Shown here: piece after piece, positions 1-11,380 of the stretch
How the letters are laid out: every line of letters begins with the position of its first letter
How positions within the stretch are numbered: the stretch's first letter is position 1
Assembly (NCBI GenBank): GCA_036674765.1
Contig: JARVKI010000075.1
Coordinates: 1 to 64,000 of the forward strand
DNA length: 64,000 nucleotides
DNA from: Seiridium cupressi
Taxonomy: Eukaryota; Ascomycota; Sordariomycetes; Amphisphaeriales; Sporocadaceae
Reading direction: 5' to 3'
Position numbers and translations under genes: made by a program
Notes under the pieces: generated by a model
Databases searched by the model: none
What the model was told of the DNA's origin: nothing
What the model saw: the letters and a program-made list of their open reading frames with translations, nothing else

Positions 1-2085
1 CTTTAAAATAATATATTAATATTAAGTTTATATTAATAAAATATATAATGTAAAATAAGAATATTAAATTTTAAATAAAAAAAATATAATCGTTAAGGTT
101 TAATAAGCTTTATTTATAAATAAATAAATATTTAGATTAATTATTAAAGAAATAATTATTTATATAAAAAATGTTTATTATATATATATTTATTTATCTT
201 TTTATTAATTTTATTTATTTATATTTATTTAATAAATAAAATTAATTACGGTTAATATTAATTAATAAGTTTTATTAATTATTTTTAATCGTTAATTTTA
301 ATTAATTTTTACCGTTTACTTTATTTTTACCGCATTAGTATTTAATATATTTACTTTTTATACATTTATATTTATTTATTTTTTATTATTATTTTAATTT
401 ATATTTATAAAATAAAGTTTATTTTATTCCGGTTTTTTTTAATTTATATTCGTAATATTAAATAACTTATTTTTTAACCGTTAATTAAAAAGTTAAAAAA
501 AAAAAACTATTTTAATAAAGTTATAAATTTTATACGCTTACTTTATATATATATATAAAAGATTTTAAAATTAAAAAAAAAAAAGATTAATATAAATTAT
601 ATATTAAAATAAATTATAAAATAAAATAAATATAATTAAATTTTAAAAAAAAATTTAAAAAAAATTTAAAAAAAAAATTAAAAAAAATTACGATTAATAT
701 TTATTTATTTATTCTTTTCGTTTTTATTTATTTTAACGTATTAAAATAAGTTTTAATATATTTTTATTTATTATATAAAAAAATGTTATAATATTAAAAC
801 GTTATTAAAGCGTTAAAAGTATAACGCTTATAAAAAGCCGTTATATTAATTTAAAATTTAATTTCCTTTTTTTTTCTTTATATAATAATAATATATTAAA
901 TTACTAGTATATAAAACCGTAATAAAAAACTATTTTAAAAAATTATAAATTTTTTATAAAGGAAAAAGTATTATTAATTTATATTATAAAAACCGATATT
1001 TTATAAAATAAAAGTTTTTAATAATAAATTTTTAAAAAGGTATATAAAAGCGTTTATAATAATTTATATATATTAAAAAAGCTTTTTTTATTCGAATTTT
1101 TTCATTTTTAACCTTTTTATTTAATATTAACGTTTTTTTATTATTAATTTACTCGTTTTTAATTTAATACGTTATATAATAAAAATTTTAAATATTTAAA
1201 TAAAAGATATATAAAATTAATAAAATATTATTATTTTTTTAATAAAATTATTTTTTAAAATAATTATTAATATATATATAAATTAATTAATAAGCGAAAA
1301 CGTATTATAAAATATTATATTAAATTATTATCCTTTTTAATAAAGTTTATTAAATCCTTTTTTATTTAACTTTTTAAATAATATTTAAAAATTAATTTAT
1401 AATATAATAATTAACTTTTAATAATAATTAAAAAGGGAAAAAAATAAAGTTATCGTCGACGAATTATTTAAATTAACGTAAATAATATTTAATATATTAT
1501 AATTTAATATTAAAAGTTAAAAAGTAAAGGAAAAAATATCTTTTATTAAATTGTAAAAAAATATTAAAAATTTATTTTAAAAATCCCGTATTAATTTAAC
1601 GTTATAAAGATATAATAAATTAATCGTTAATTTTAACGTTAATTTTACGTATAACGCGTTAATAACGAATTATATTTTATTAAAAAAATTCGTTAAAAAT
1701 TAAAAAACGAAATAAAAAACTTATTAAAAATATAAAAATTAATTTAATCGGCGTTAAACTCTTTAATTTTTAATAAATAATTTAAATAATTTATTATTAA
1801 TTAATAAAAGTTAAAAAAGAAAAAAATTAAATAAATTATAATAAAGTTAATTTAATAATTTATTATTATATTTAAACTTATTAAGTTTAATAACAAATAA
1901 TTATAATTTAATAAATTAAATTATAATTACTTATATATATTATATTATATTATATATTACGGTTAAAGTTATTTAACGTCGACTTTATAACGGGTTATTT
2001 AACGTCAAATCCACGATAAACGGCTAATATAAAAATATAAACTTATCGTTTCTATATTAAAAGTATTAATTTAAAAGTTTTCTAT
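1..2085. repeat. RIP-degraded AT-rich block (ancient repeat)
   Basis: The sequence is almost only A and T and has no long open frame. The remaining C and G sit mainly in CpG, CpC, CpT and GpG contexts, while CpA and its complement TpG are nearly absent for long stretches. That is the footprint of repeat-induced point mutation, which changes CpA to TpA in repeated DNA. A 13-base direct repeat (GTTATTTAACGTC) lies at 1968-1980 and 1994-2006. Ordinary base composition returns abruptly at about 2085-2100. The block is best read as a transposon or other repeat destroyed beyond recognition; the element family cannot be told. It may continue to the left of the window. Confidence 0.85.
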
Positions 2086-2612
2086 ATTGGATAAGACAGA
2101 TTTTCCAGCATTTGGACGTGCGTAAATTAAATCAACCCCAGTGAAATAACGGTGGCCATATACATTGGGTTTCCTGGACAGGAAAATATCGAGTTTCGTA
2201 CTCTCTACCTAAGTGGCAGAGCAAGTCAAACTGCCACTACGGTCTGAACGATCTACGCTTTGAGATCATGGCAACCATGCGGAAAGGCCGATGGGTCTCG
2301 TTGAATTATGCTCTTCGCCCCCATAATTTCCGCATCAATAAGCAAGTTGTGCTTCCTTTTTCTTTTTCCAAAGCACCCAATGCCGTTCCGAGCCGACTCG
2401 AAGAGAGAAAATATGCTCAACTCTGTGGCCATAAGAACTAGCTACCCCAGTGGCATAGCAATATACTGCCACGGCTGTTTGTTTGCAAGTACACCACATT
2501 GACAAAGATGGGCTGGACTAAGACCATCTAGCCCGTCCTGACACTCAGTCTGTATCTTCGAATTAAATTTTTTTTTTAAAAAAAAAGCAGCATTAGTTTT
2601 AAGAGATGGGTT
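2086..2612. other. Intergenic flank of the AT block
   Basis: Composition is normal and there is no convincing gene. It contains two related segments with an internal inverted repeat, GTGGCA...TGCCAC, at 2205-2242 and 2442-2476, and a run of T followed by a run of A near 2568-2586. It probably includes the 3' untranslated region of the CorA-like gene, which ends at 2613 on the minus strand. Confidence 0.5.
2205..2476. repeat. Pair of degenerate hairpin-forming repeats
   Basis: Segment 2205-2242 (starting CTACCTAAGTGGCAGAGCAA) and segment 2442-2476 (starting CTACCCCAGTGGCATAGCAA) are similar over about 35 bases. Each carries GTGGCA followed about 13-16 bases later by TGCCAC, so each could form a small stem-loop. 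They lie just outside the RIP-degraded block. They may be remnants of a small repeat family or of an element terminus. The repeat is seen directly; its meaning is not known. Confidence 0.4.
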
Positions 2613-4373
2613 TCAAATCTCTATCATATCCCCAGTCCTGACCCTAACTCGGTTCGTTCTACGGAGCCGCTCTATAACCCTAGCCTCAACCTCGTGCAAT
2701 CGTTTTTCTGCAACTTCAGGATCTTCTTTGACTTCGGGCTTGGTTCGCCGGTCCATGATCCACCATGCTCCCACAATAGCAACGGTCAGCGGGATCATGA
2801 TGACAAAGTATATCCACAAGCTCGTGGAGACAGCGCCGTTCATATCTGCCCAAGTTGGTTTTAGTATTGTTCGATTCTTGTTCTATTTTGGGTTTAAAAT
2901 CTTTTAGAAACGTACCTGCATCGAAATTAAAAAACGGCATGCTAAACATTGATGACAGGAATGTCCCAGGCAGAAACACGGAGCCCAGAAAGGTCAATGT
3001 CTTCATCGAGCTATTTTCCCGCTTGCTTGCGTTAGCCAAAAGATGCTGCTGGGACGCGATATCGACGTTGACTCTTGATTCCACCTGCGTTATGATATTA
3101 TGTAGCTTGTCCTATGTTAGCGAAACTGTAGTCAAGAGGGGCGTTGGATCGTATACCTCTTCTCGCTGAATATCAAGTCGTTCAAGAGAGACATGAGCAT
3201 AGTGCTCCAGGCCTTCCAGTTTCGCAGTCATGAAGTCTAGGCGACTCATCAGACCGTGGTGGGCTTTTCGCATCTCTTCGCTTTTTCCCTCTTCTGGAAG
3301 ATTATTCCAAAAATGAATGCACGCCGCTTCGGCCCTTTTGACGGCATTCTGCCAAGCCTGAGGCCGCTTCCACAAAATTTCGGATCGGCATTTGATAAGG
3401 ATCTGCTTTATTGTATCCAATGTGAGATCCTCGATTGGAGCATACCCGTCAGCCACGGGCTCGTTGTAGCGGCCGGCCAGTGCGTTCTCTAGTCCTCGAA
3501 TTCTGTCCCGAGCAATTCTCTGTCTCATGTCGTTCTCTGCCGATATCTCCTGGGTCAAAATAATGACGGGCAGTAAAAGCGGGTGCGATACCGGTGATGC
3601 GCAATCCTTTAGCTGGTTCATGATGGACCCGATGTTTGCTTTTGGTGTGCCCTTCACATAGCCAGAAGTGATATTGGAACGAAATGAATATGACAGCAAA
3701 ACCTCCCACCCTCGTGATACGCCATTCCACGAAACGTCAGATTTCCGGAACACAAGCTCTGAAGTGATGAATGTTACTCTCTCTCCTATCATCCTCGTCT
3801 TGTTTGACTACTTACGTATCGTGGAATTTTCTGGATCGTCATTATCGTAGGTCCACCAGAAGAAGGGTCCGACCACGGTGGAGGTCTCTACTGCTCGCAA
3901 TGGCAATTGAAGGCTTTTGACCATGTCCTCATAGTCCTCCTTCAGAAGTGATATCACATGAGCACTGAAGGTCTCGGGGGCCTCTGCCTTCTGATTGAGG
4001 CTACACATGATCGTTATCGAGGGAGTTCGTCACCAGCTTCGACTCACTCACACCAAACGAATGCCACTTGTGAATGTAACACCTTCCGTCAATTCTGGTG
4101 GTCTGAAGACGCCCTTTTCATCGAAGGTGAGACCGCATTCAGGATAGATTGGTCCGACTAGCGTACCTTCCGGTCAATAAAGTTTTTGAAGTCATCTGTT
4201 GCTGGCCTATATTTGCACGTATTCAAATTCACGTCCTACACTGTTGGTATCATGGTTCTTAAAGGCAGGCGATTCCTCAGACTTACAGAATAGTTCAAGA
4301 CTTCCAAATAACTGGTTTTTTCGGGAACACTGCGTAGCAGACGAACATGCTGCGTGAAAAGATGTTGGTCCAT
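2613..4373 (-). CDS. CorA-like Mg2+ transporter-family membrane protein
   Basis: Seven exons fit in frame: 4287-4373, 4167-4235, 4052-4113, 3816-4000, 3157-3758, 2916-3111 and 2613-2845, giving about 477 residues. Near the C-terminus are two adjacent hydrophobic segments typical of CorA-type proteins, one containing FLGSVFLPGTFLSSMF and one containing LWIYFVIMIPLTVAIVGAWW, followed by a short charged tail. The N-terminal part carries phrases usual in fungal CorA-domain proteins (VRLLRSVPEK, PPELTEGVTF). The canonical GMN selectivity motif after the first membrane helix is not present; SMPFF stands there. The family moves divalent cations, but many fungal members are uncharacterised, so transport is inferred. 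The start at 4373 is the least certain point: upstream sequence to about 4538 stays open in the same frame. It lies about 330 bases downstream of dus3 on the same strand. Confidence 0.75.
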
Positions 4374-4699
4374 CGTACGTGATCCGTAGAGTACTTTGAG
4401 TGAACAGAGAACTAGGAGAAAGCGTCGGCTGCGGATCACACAACCGGTAGACAGATGCAGAAAAACATGAAGTAGTGCGACGTGTTGTGGCTCCCAGCCT
4501 TCAGACCTTCTCTCCATCTGAGAATTACGGCTCTTCAAATGAGGATAAGGCTAGGGTCTATCTTACATACATGCTGCACCACAAATTTGATTGGACCAAA
4601 CGCCATGCATGTCGTGATCACGCCCACACCGATGAAATGCTAGGATGGGGGGAAGTCGCGCGCTGGGTCATCTACAGTAACTTTTCATTCATGTTCCGC

Positions 4700-6916
4700 T
4701 CATCCCTCTGCTTCTATCTCATAACTGTTAGACTTGTGTTTGGGCTGGAACTTGAAGCCGGGATGTGCCGGGCCCAAGAACATCTCACTGATCTTGATCC
4801 AATCCTTGTAGTTGTCGCTGGCGAGAAGCGTCTCAAGCTCGTTGCGGCCACGATAGGCCGGTGGGCGGTCCTGTAGGCTAGGAGGTAGATGTTCAAGAAG
4901 GCCAATTGGCACGTAACGATGCGTGAAGCTGAGCCATTCCAACAAGAATCGTCGAGTAAAGCCTATGCCCATTTCATCCGACCCCCAGTTCTCCAGTCCA
5001 TACCGGCAGAATTTCTCAATGTATCCGAGTCGCTCTGAAGCCGACTTGTCGAGGTACTGACCTTTTTCTATCTCCTCGAAAATCCAAGGCTTGATCAAAG
5101 CACCCCGCGCTATCATAACCGAATCGACTTTGCCGTTATCTATATGGTTAAAGTAATCGACATGGGAATAGCAGTCGCCATTGCCGACGAAGTACATCTT
5201 GCCACCATTGGCCTGCGTGCTTGGATCCGGCTCCTTGGCTGTGTCTGTGATGACATTACTCTTGTCGTTGTATGATTGAATCAAGGTGGCGCATTCGGCA
5301 ACATATAACCAATTGGCGCTCTTGGTGTAGCGCTGCTGCCGGCTTCGCCCATGAAGGGTGATGGATGCGCAACCGGGCGCACCAAGTCGATCTCTGAGAT
5401 CCTCATCCCCGAGAGCAAGCCGTTCTACAAGCTTCAAAGCTGTAGGCTTGTTGTCCCTGACACCCATTCTGATCTTCGCCGTGATGGGCACCTCGCCAGA
5501 CACAACATTCATACCTCTGATCATTCGTTCTAATTTGTTGGGCGATTCAAGGAGAGCACTTCCAGCGCCTGACTGGAAGACCAAGTCGACGGGACAGCCA
5601 CAGTTCAGATCAACTACTCGCAAATGAGGAAGAAACCGTGTGAGTGCCTCAGTCGCCTTGATGGCAACCCAAGGTTGATTGCCAGCAATTTGAGCACCGA
5701 ATTTTAGGTCCTTGGAGTTGTCGTAGCCTTGGACAACCGAGCCAGTAGGTGTGAATCGAGGGGGTGTGGTCTCCACCTCGTGCGCCTTCATCAAAGCCCA
5801 GTCACTGTTGTTTCCCTGGACGAGGGGCATGGCAAGAGCCATTTCGCTGTATGTTACTTGGGCACCTAGCTCAACGCAAAGTCTTCGAAACGGCAAGTTC
5901 CCTTGTGTCGTCAACGGAGCCAGAACTGGTGTTTCTCTTCCAAAGTATATTTGTCGCTTCTCAGATGGCTTGTAAGGGGGGTCGACGAATTGAGCGCGCA
6001 ATTCCTCCCTGACGTCGCGCCCACCCTCGATGCTCTTTTTCTTCGAGTTTTGAATGTCCCGGGTCCGATCAATATCCTTGTTGAGCCATCCAATATACTT
6101 CTCGGACCTTTCGAGGTCGACCTTCTTCTTGGCGAGTCCCCATTTCTGGTCATTCGTTGCCACATTCACAATACCAGGTCTCTTGTCGGCATCCTCGCCC
6201 ATACTCGTCGACGCGTCCGGGGCACCCTGTAGAGTCAACTCCTTGCGACCATCCTCGAGCTCAATCTCCTCCGAGTGACTTTTGATAAAGCGACATTTCC
6301 ACCCGGCCGGGCATTTTCCGTGCGTTTCAAAGACGTAACACTTGCCGCCCAAGGTATCCAAGTCTTCTCTTCGACCTTCCTTGAGGTACTTCCGCAAGTC
6401 GTGGCACAAATTGCATCTCTCGCCATACTTGCAGTCCCTGGGCGAGAACTCATTGCTAAAAGCCCTGCTGTTGCAAAGCTTGATGGCGTCCGCAGTGTAG
6501 CCGTAGTCGCGGGCTTTATTCTGGCCGTTTTGTTTCTTGCGGGACTTCCCCCTTCGGTCACCATTTCCTCCTCGAGGATCTGACTTTCCGGTCACAGAGT
6601 CACTTGTGGTCAGGGGCGCAGACTCAGCAGCATCATCATCCACCTCGGCTTTCGCGCCACCAGTGACAGTTATGAGGTACCTGGATACTTGTGAGTATTT
6701 CGCATCAGCTGGGTAGTCTCGGGAGCGCCTAGCTTACTCGGCCTTGATGGGCGCCAGTCCCCGTCGTCGTTCAGAGGCGGATTCCGACACTGGAGCCGTG
6801 TTCTGATTACAAGCGCTCTTGTCTTGTGCATTGTCATGATCATCTGCGTGAGACATCTTAAGCCTCTTCGATGCTGGACCTTCCATGGCCTCGACGGTGC
6901 TATCTGGGTCAGCCAT
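4700..6916 (-). CDS. dus3: tRNA-dihydrouridine(47) synthase [NAD(P)+] Dus3
   Basis: Two exons, 6738-6916 and 4700-6680 (57-base intron), encode 719 residues. The enzyme reduces uridine 47 in the variable loop of cytoplasmic tRNAs to dihydrouridine, using FMN and NAD(P)H. The N-terminus is polar and low in complexity. Two CCCH zinc fingers typical of Dus3 lie at about residues 129-195. The TIM-barrel flavin domain starts near residue 312 ([14 protein letters not shown]) and holds the active-site motif NCGCP, with the catalytic cysteine at about 422. The start at 6916 is preferred because splicing then joins the frame through IKAE-YLI, a conserved Dus3 junction. Recognition rests on the combined CCCH plus DUS domain order, which is specific to this subfamily. 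Confidence 0.93.
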
Positions 6917-8703
6917 CTTTAATCGTTGTGATTCGAGGCTTTTGAGACTTGGTGCACGACGTGAATAAATTTTTGGCACCGTAGGTAACGATGGTGGGGC
7001 AATCATGGCAAATGCCCCACCGAGATCTAGGCTCCTCGAAGACAGCAAATGGCCAGGTAGGGATCTCGCCGCTAATGTAGGGAGAGTTGCCAGTGCGTAC
7101 CCGATTATCAACGTTGAAGTAAGTGGTTCAATATGGGAGTTTTTGTCATGCCTGGAACGTTGGTTTCATCCCACCACCAAAAACAAAAACATCCAGCCTG
7201 ATCAAAACACTCAATTGATCGCAACAATTACCCTACTACTCTACCATCCTGAACTTTTTTCGTTCTCATTTCCCACCCGGTTGGTCGAGGTATCACAATT
7301 CTTATATCTGCCGCTTGGTCTGTGAACAACACATAACCTGTCCCGGCCTACCCTGAATTCAAGTCGCAGGTCGACCAAGCAAACGTATAGGTTCACTATC
7401 TTGTGTATGTCTTTTGCTATCCTATATCGCAGTGATTGAATCTTACAATCACTGGGAGAACTCTTCTCAACAGTGGTATTTGTCAAGAATCAATGTGCAA
7501 TTGTTATAAATGCTTGATCGTGGTTATACGCGAGGCACAACTCCCTGAGACCAAGACCAATCCAACATGCCTCGGTCGATTTGATTATTCCCGCACAAGG
7601 ACCTGTAGTCCGATGAGACCTGAGCTTTCTTTCCACATCGTTGAAAGGGGTCGGATCACTTAGTACTGTGGCGAGCCACGTGGACTTGCGTCGAGTCAGT
7701 TCCCTTAGCACAATGCAATGTGCCTGCCGAAAATTGTTGAAATCTGTGATTGCTTCTGCCGCACGCAAGCGCCTACTATAGGGACAGGATATAACGATAT
7801 GGCAAGATGAGCTGATACCACATGTGATCAGGGATCTAGGTAATCACAGCATTGATCAATGCGTTTCGGAATCCTTCAGCCCAGAACATCGGTGCCTCGT
7901 TGGCCAAGCTGCTGGGTGGCCCATGAGCCCGAGGCCCGCGGCCACTGAACCCGGACATATGCAAATGATCACGAGTCATCCATCGTACTTGTAATGACAG
8001 TCGACAATGCCACGGCGCAATGTGACATTGGAACATGACCACCATACAAAGCCCCCGGGAACTGTGACGGGCCTGCCGGTCCAGTGGGTTTCTTGCGTCC
8101 ACTCATGCAGGGCTCCAGTCACGATTGACGGCAGAGCCCCCAGTTCCCTTCGCCTTAGCGGGCAGGGCAAACACTCTAAAGCACCAGACGACCCTCGCTT
8201 CCCGCCGTAAGGGGGGCCAAGAGGGGCTCGTCTGGAGCCATTGGAACGCCATTGGAAAGCCAAACAACCGGCACAATGCATTAATTGTTATTTATCCAAC
8301 AACTCCGTCCCGTGCCCGCACACAAGCAGGAGCGAAGAAATCGAGGAGGAAGAGGCAATATCGCACGCCTGTGTCTTAATTGGACTTTTTCCCGGTCGCG
8401 AAACGCCATTTCGTACACGCCCTCCGCAGTTGCGAGGTTCATGACAATCAGGGGGCCCAGAGGGTGACGACGGACAGCGGCCAGACACGCACTCTGGTGG
8501 GCTTGACGACCATCGCGCGCGCACACACATTGACTTTACTACGAGGCGTCACACCTCCCTCCTCGGCCTTTGATGGGAGCAGAGGGACGGCCAATACAGC
8601 AATTAACCACGGACAAGGAGACGCTGGTCTCACCACAGGGGTCTCTAGGCTAGAACCTAGAATGAAATCACTGCCCCTCCTGCGATAGGCACAGACACCA
8701 ACC
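6917..8703. other. Divergent intergenic region, dus3 / kelch gene
   Basis: About 1.8 kb separates the divergent starts of dus3 and the kelch gene and should hold both promoters and 5' untranslated regions. Several short frames occur on both strands, but none shows a recognisable motif. I see no RNA gene or mobile element. The last 400 bases before 8704 are rich in C and CpG. Confidence 0.6.
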
Positions 8704-10215
8704 ATGACGGACCGCCCGGCATCGTCTTCCAAATCCAAGACGGTGCGCTCTCAGAAGATCACAATATCCTCCCCAAGCGCCGAAAATGACGAATCGCGAG
8801 ATCGCGCCCTCCCAATCCGGAGCCATACGCCGGGCCACCTCTCTTCCAAGAGCCAGAGCCACAGCAGGCGAAAGGCCTCGGAACCCTCGATACGGCAGCG
8901 TTCGCAATCGGTTGTGACGAAGGGAGCCTATACCGTGCCGCCGCCGACACACCCGACACCCGCACCAAAGTCGTTCCCCGTTGGCAGCGATGCTGGTGGT
9001 GCGAGAGACTCGGGTGGCGGTGCCGGATCCTCGACAGAGGGAGCAGCAGAAGGGAAACGCCCGGTGAACATGCGCTCGACTTCCGCCATAGCGAGCAAGC
9101 CCTCTTCTTCCTCGACTACTGCCGCCGCCCAAACAGCCCGGAAGCCCAGCTCTGCGCTGCGGCCACGCGGACCATATGTTGCTTTCCCGCCCCTGCAAGA
9201 CCCGAAGATGGCTCCAGATGTGCCTGCGGCGCCATCGTCTGGCATGTACTGGTCGCGAGCGGCCGAATCGGGGGCTTCACACACACCATTGCGAGCACAT
9301 ACCATGACGCTGATTGGCTCCAACGTCTTCGTATTCGGTGGATGCGACAGCCGAGCTTGTTTCAACGAGCTGTACGTTCTAGATGCCGACTCATTTCACT
9401 GGAGCAGTCCGCATGTCTTTGGCGAGGTACCGGTGCCCCTACGGGCCATGACGTGCACAGCGGTCGGCAAAAAGCTGGTCGTCTTCGGTGGTGGGGACGG
9501 ACCTGCGTATTATAATGACGTTTATGTGCTGGACACGGTGAATTTTAGGTGGCATCGTCCTCGGCTCATGGGAGACAAGATTCCCAGTGCGCGGCGGGCG
9601 CACACAGCGTGTCTATACAAGAACGGGATATACGTATTCGGGGGCGGAGATGGGGTCAGGGCTTTGAACGATATCTGGAGGCTAGACGTATCGGACACGA
9701 ACAAGATGAGCTGGAAGCTGATCTCAGGCCCGTCTTCAGGCAGTCCGAGCCGAGACAACAAGCCGAAGGCACGCGGCTACCACACGGCAAACATGGTGGG
9801 CAGCAAACTGATCATTTACGGTGGTTCGGATGGCGGCGAGTGCTTCAACGATGTCTGGGTTTATGATGTTGATACGCACGTCTGGAAATCCGTTACCATT
9901 CCCATCACCTTTCGGCGGCTCTCGCATACATCCACGATTGTCGGTTCATACTTGTTCGTGGTGGGTGGGCACGACGGCAACGAGTATTCTAATGACGTGC
10001 TCCTCCTGAACCTCGTCACCATGACATGGGATAAGCGAAAAGTGTACGGGCTGCCGCCGAGCGGGAGGGGTTACCATGGTACAGTCTTGTACGATAGTAG
10101 ACTGGTCATGATCGGGGGCTTTGACGGGGGAGAGGTATTTAGTGACGTTTGGCTACTCGAGTTGGCAGTCCACGCGTATTACTCACAGATCAGCCATTTT
10201 AGCATTGAGGTATAA
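8704..10215 (+). CDS. Kelch-repeat beta-propeller protein
   Basis: A single exon encodes 503 residues. The first 170 or so are rich in Ser, Pro and Ala and probably disordered. From about residue 180 there are six kelch-type blades, seen as repeated [I/V]FGG or VGG doublets followed by an N-D-[I/V]-[W/Y] step (VFVFGGCDS, LVVFGGGDG, IYVFGGGDG, LIIYGGSDG, LFVVGGHDG, LVMIGGFDG). Such propellers usually act as protein-binding platforms, and fungal relatives include cell-end and Ras-pathway scaffolds. The partner here cannot be told. The ATG at 8704 is the first in the frame and sits in an ACCATGA context. It is convergent with rcf2. A second, unrelated-in-layout kelch gene (Ral2-like) lies 12 kb away. 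Confidence 0.88.
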   Translation: MTDRPASSSKSKTVRSQKITISSPSAENDESRDRALPIRSHTPGHLSSKSQSHSRRKASEPSIRQRSQSVVTKGAYTVPPPTHPTPAPKSFPVGSDAGGARDSGGGAGSSTEGAAEGKRPVNMRSTSAIASKPSSSSTTAAAQTARKPSSALRPRGPYVAFPPLQDPKMAPDVPAAPSSGMYWSRAAESGASHTPLRAHTMTLIGSNVFVFGGCDSRACFNELYVLDADSFHWSSPHVFGEVPVPLRAMTCTAVGKKLVVFGGGDGPAYYNDVYVLDTVNFRWHRPRLMGDKIPSARRAHTACLYKNGIYVFGGGDGVRALNDIWRLDVSDTNKMSWKLISGPSSGSPSRDNKPKARGYHTANMVGSKLIIYGGSDGGECFNDVWVYDVDTHVWKSVTIPITFRRLSHTSTIVGSYLFVVGGHDGNEYSNDVLLLNLVTMTWDKRKVYGLPPSGRGYHGTVLYDSRLVMIGGFDGGEVFSDVWLLELAVHAYYSQISHFSIEV

Positions 10216-10642
10216 AGGCCATGGTTTGTGTAGGTGCGTCATTGCGGCATGCAAATAGATCTTGAGGCAGGTTTTCATGCGTGGCTGGATATACCTAAGG
10301 AAGCGAGGCGTGATTTGGACAATGGGGTTATTTGTATTCAGTCGATGTTAACAATATACCAATACAGTACTTTTCGGGCAACATGTTGGCATAGAATGTT
10401 TGTCCATTTATAAACCCCTTATCCAAGCCAGCAGCCATCGCTGCTCTATACCGTTGACTTTTCCAGGCTGCGATGTACACCCCTTCCCAGTCTATCGACA
10501 AAGGCCCAATTGGTATTATGTACAAGAAGGACCACAAAACCTAAAAAGAATGCCAACCCAATGCCCCGGACTCCGAAACTACACTGAGATGCTTTAAACC
10601 ACGCCTGTCCGTGATGATCACCTGTTCTAGGCTCTGACCTCT
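10216..10642. other. Convergent 3' intergenic region, kelch / rcf2
   Basis: About 430 bases lie between two convergent stop codons and should contain the 3' ends of both transcripts. No gene is visible. Confidence 0.6.
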
Positions 10643-11380
10643 CTACTGGGCAGCCTGCTTTACAGCCCCCTTCTTCTCGCCATTGGTGCTCTTCTTGGTG
10701 GTATCGCGCTCCGCAATTCTACGCTCCTCGGCAGCCACCATATCCTTCCACAGATCCTGGCCCTCGTACTCCTCCTTATGGATGCGCTTCTCGATCAGGT
10801 GTTTGTGCTCCGGGTCATTGGGGTCGAGGACTTTGACGGTCTCCCATCGGCCCTCACCCTTGCGGGCATCGGAGGTTTCGAATGCGGCCGTGGCAACCAG
10901 CACAGCCAAAGTCAGGCCCTGGGCGTAGACACGGGCCTGAACAAGCTTCTGCGAGGTCGACAGGTACTTGTTGCGGCCGACCATGCCAATCGCCAGACCC
11001 ATGGCGGCGATCCAGGAGCCGAAGACGATGCTGTAGCGGTTTTGCTTGCCCCAGTTCTGGAAGCGTTCCAGGGAAGACTCCTGCTCGCGCGCTATCTCCA
11101 TGGCGCGTGTCGCCTCATCCTTGTAAAAGTTCATGGGGTTGTTGTGCTTGTGGAAATTGTTGGACCAGCGATCGGCGTTGACGATGGCGCCAAACGTCGT
11201 CGTCGAGGTCACCAGGAAGGACCGAAAGGGCAGGGTAAGGCCTCGAAAGGCCGGGTACCGCTTCGAGGCGCCCAAGACTCCCAGAAGACCAAGGCCAAAA
11301 CCGAGAGAGCCACCGATGAAGCCACCCTTTAGCACGGCATTGTAATGCGCCTGCTCTTCTTCTTTGGAAACGACCTTCAT
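10643..11380 (-). CDS. rcf2: Respiratory supercomplex factor 2 (HIG1 family)
   Basis: A single exon encodes 245 residues. Rcf2 is an inner-mitochondrial-membrane protein that associates with cytochrome c oxidase and supports III-IV supercomplexes. Two glycine-rich hydrophobic segments lie near residues 17-65. The HIG1 domain follows at about 110-165, with hydrophobic helices and the segment QKLVQARVYAQ, which fits the QX3-x-RX3Q signature of the family. The C-terminal third is charged and alanine-rich. Length and layout agree with fungal Rcf2/Aim38. The gene faces the kelch gene tail to tail; its 5' side opens onto a gene-poor stretch. Confidence 0.9.
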   Translation of the reverse strand: MKVVSKEEEQAHYNAVLKGGFIGGSLGFGLGLLGVLGASKRYPAFRGLTLPFRSFLVTSTTTFGAIVNADRWSNNFHKHNNPMNFYKDEATRAMEIAREQESSLERFQNWGKQNRYSIVFGSWIAAMGLAIGMVGRNKYLSTSQKLVQARVYAQGLTLAVLVATAAFETSDARKGEGRWETVKVLDPNDPEHKHLIEKRIHKEEYEGQDLWKDMVAAEERRIAERDTTKKSTNGEKKGAVKQAAQ

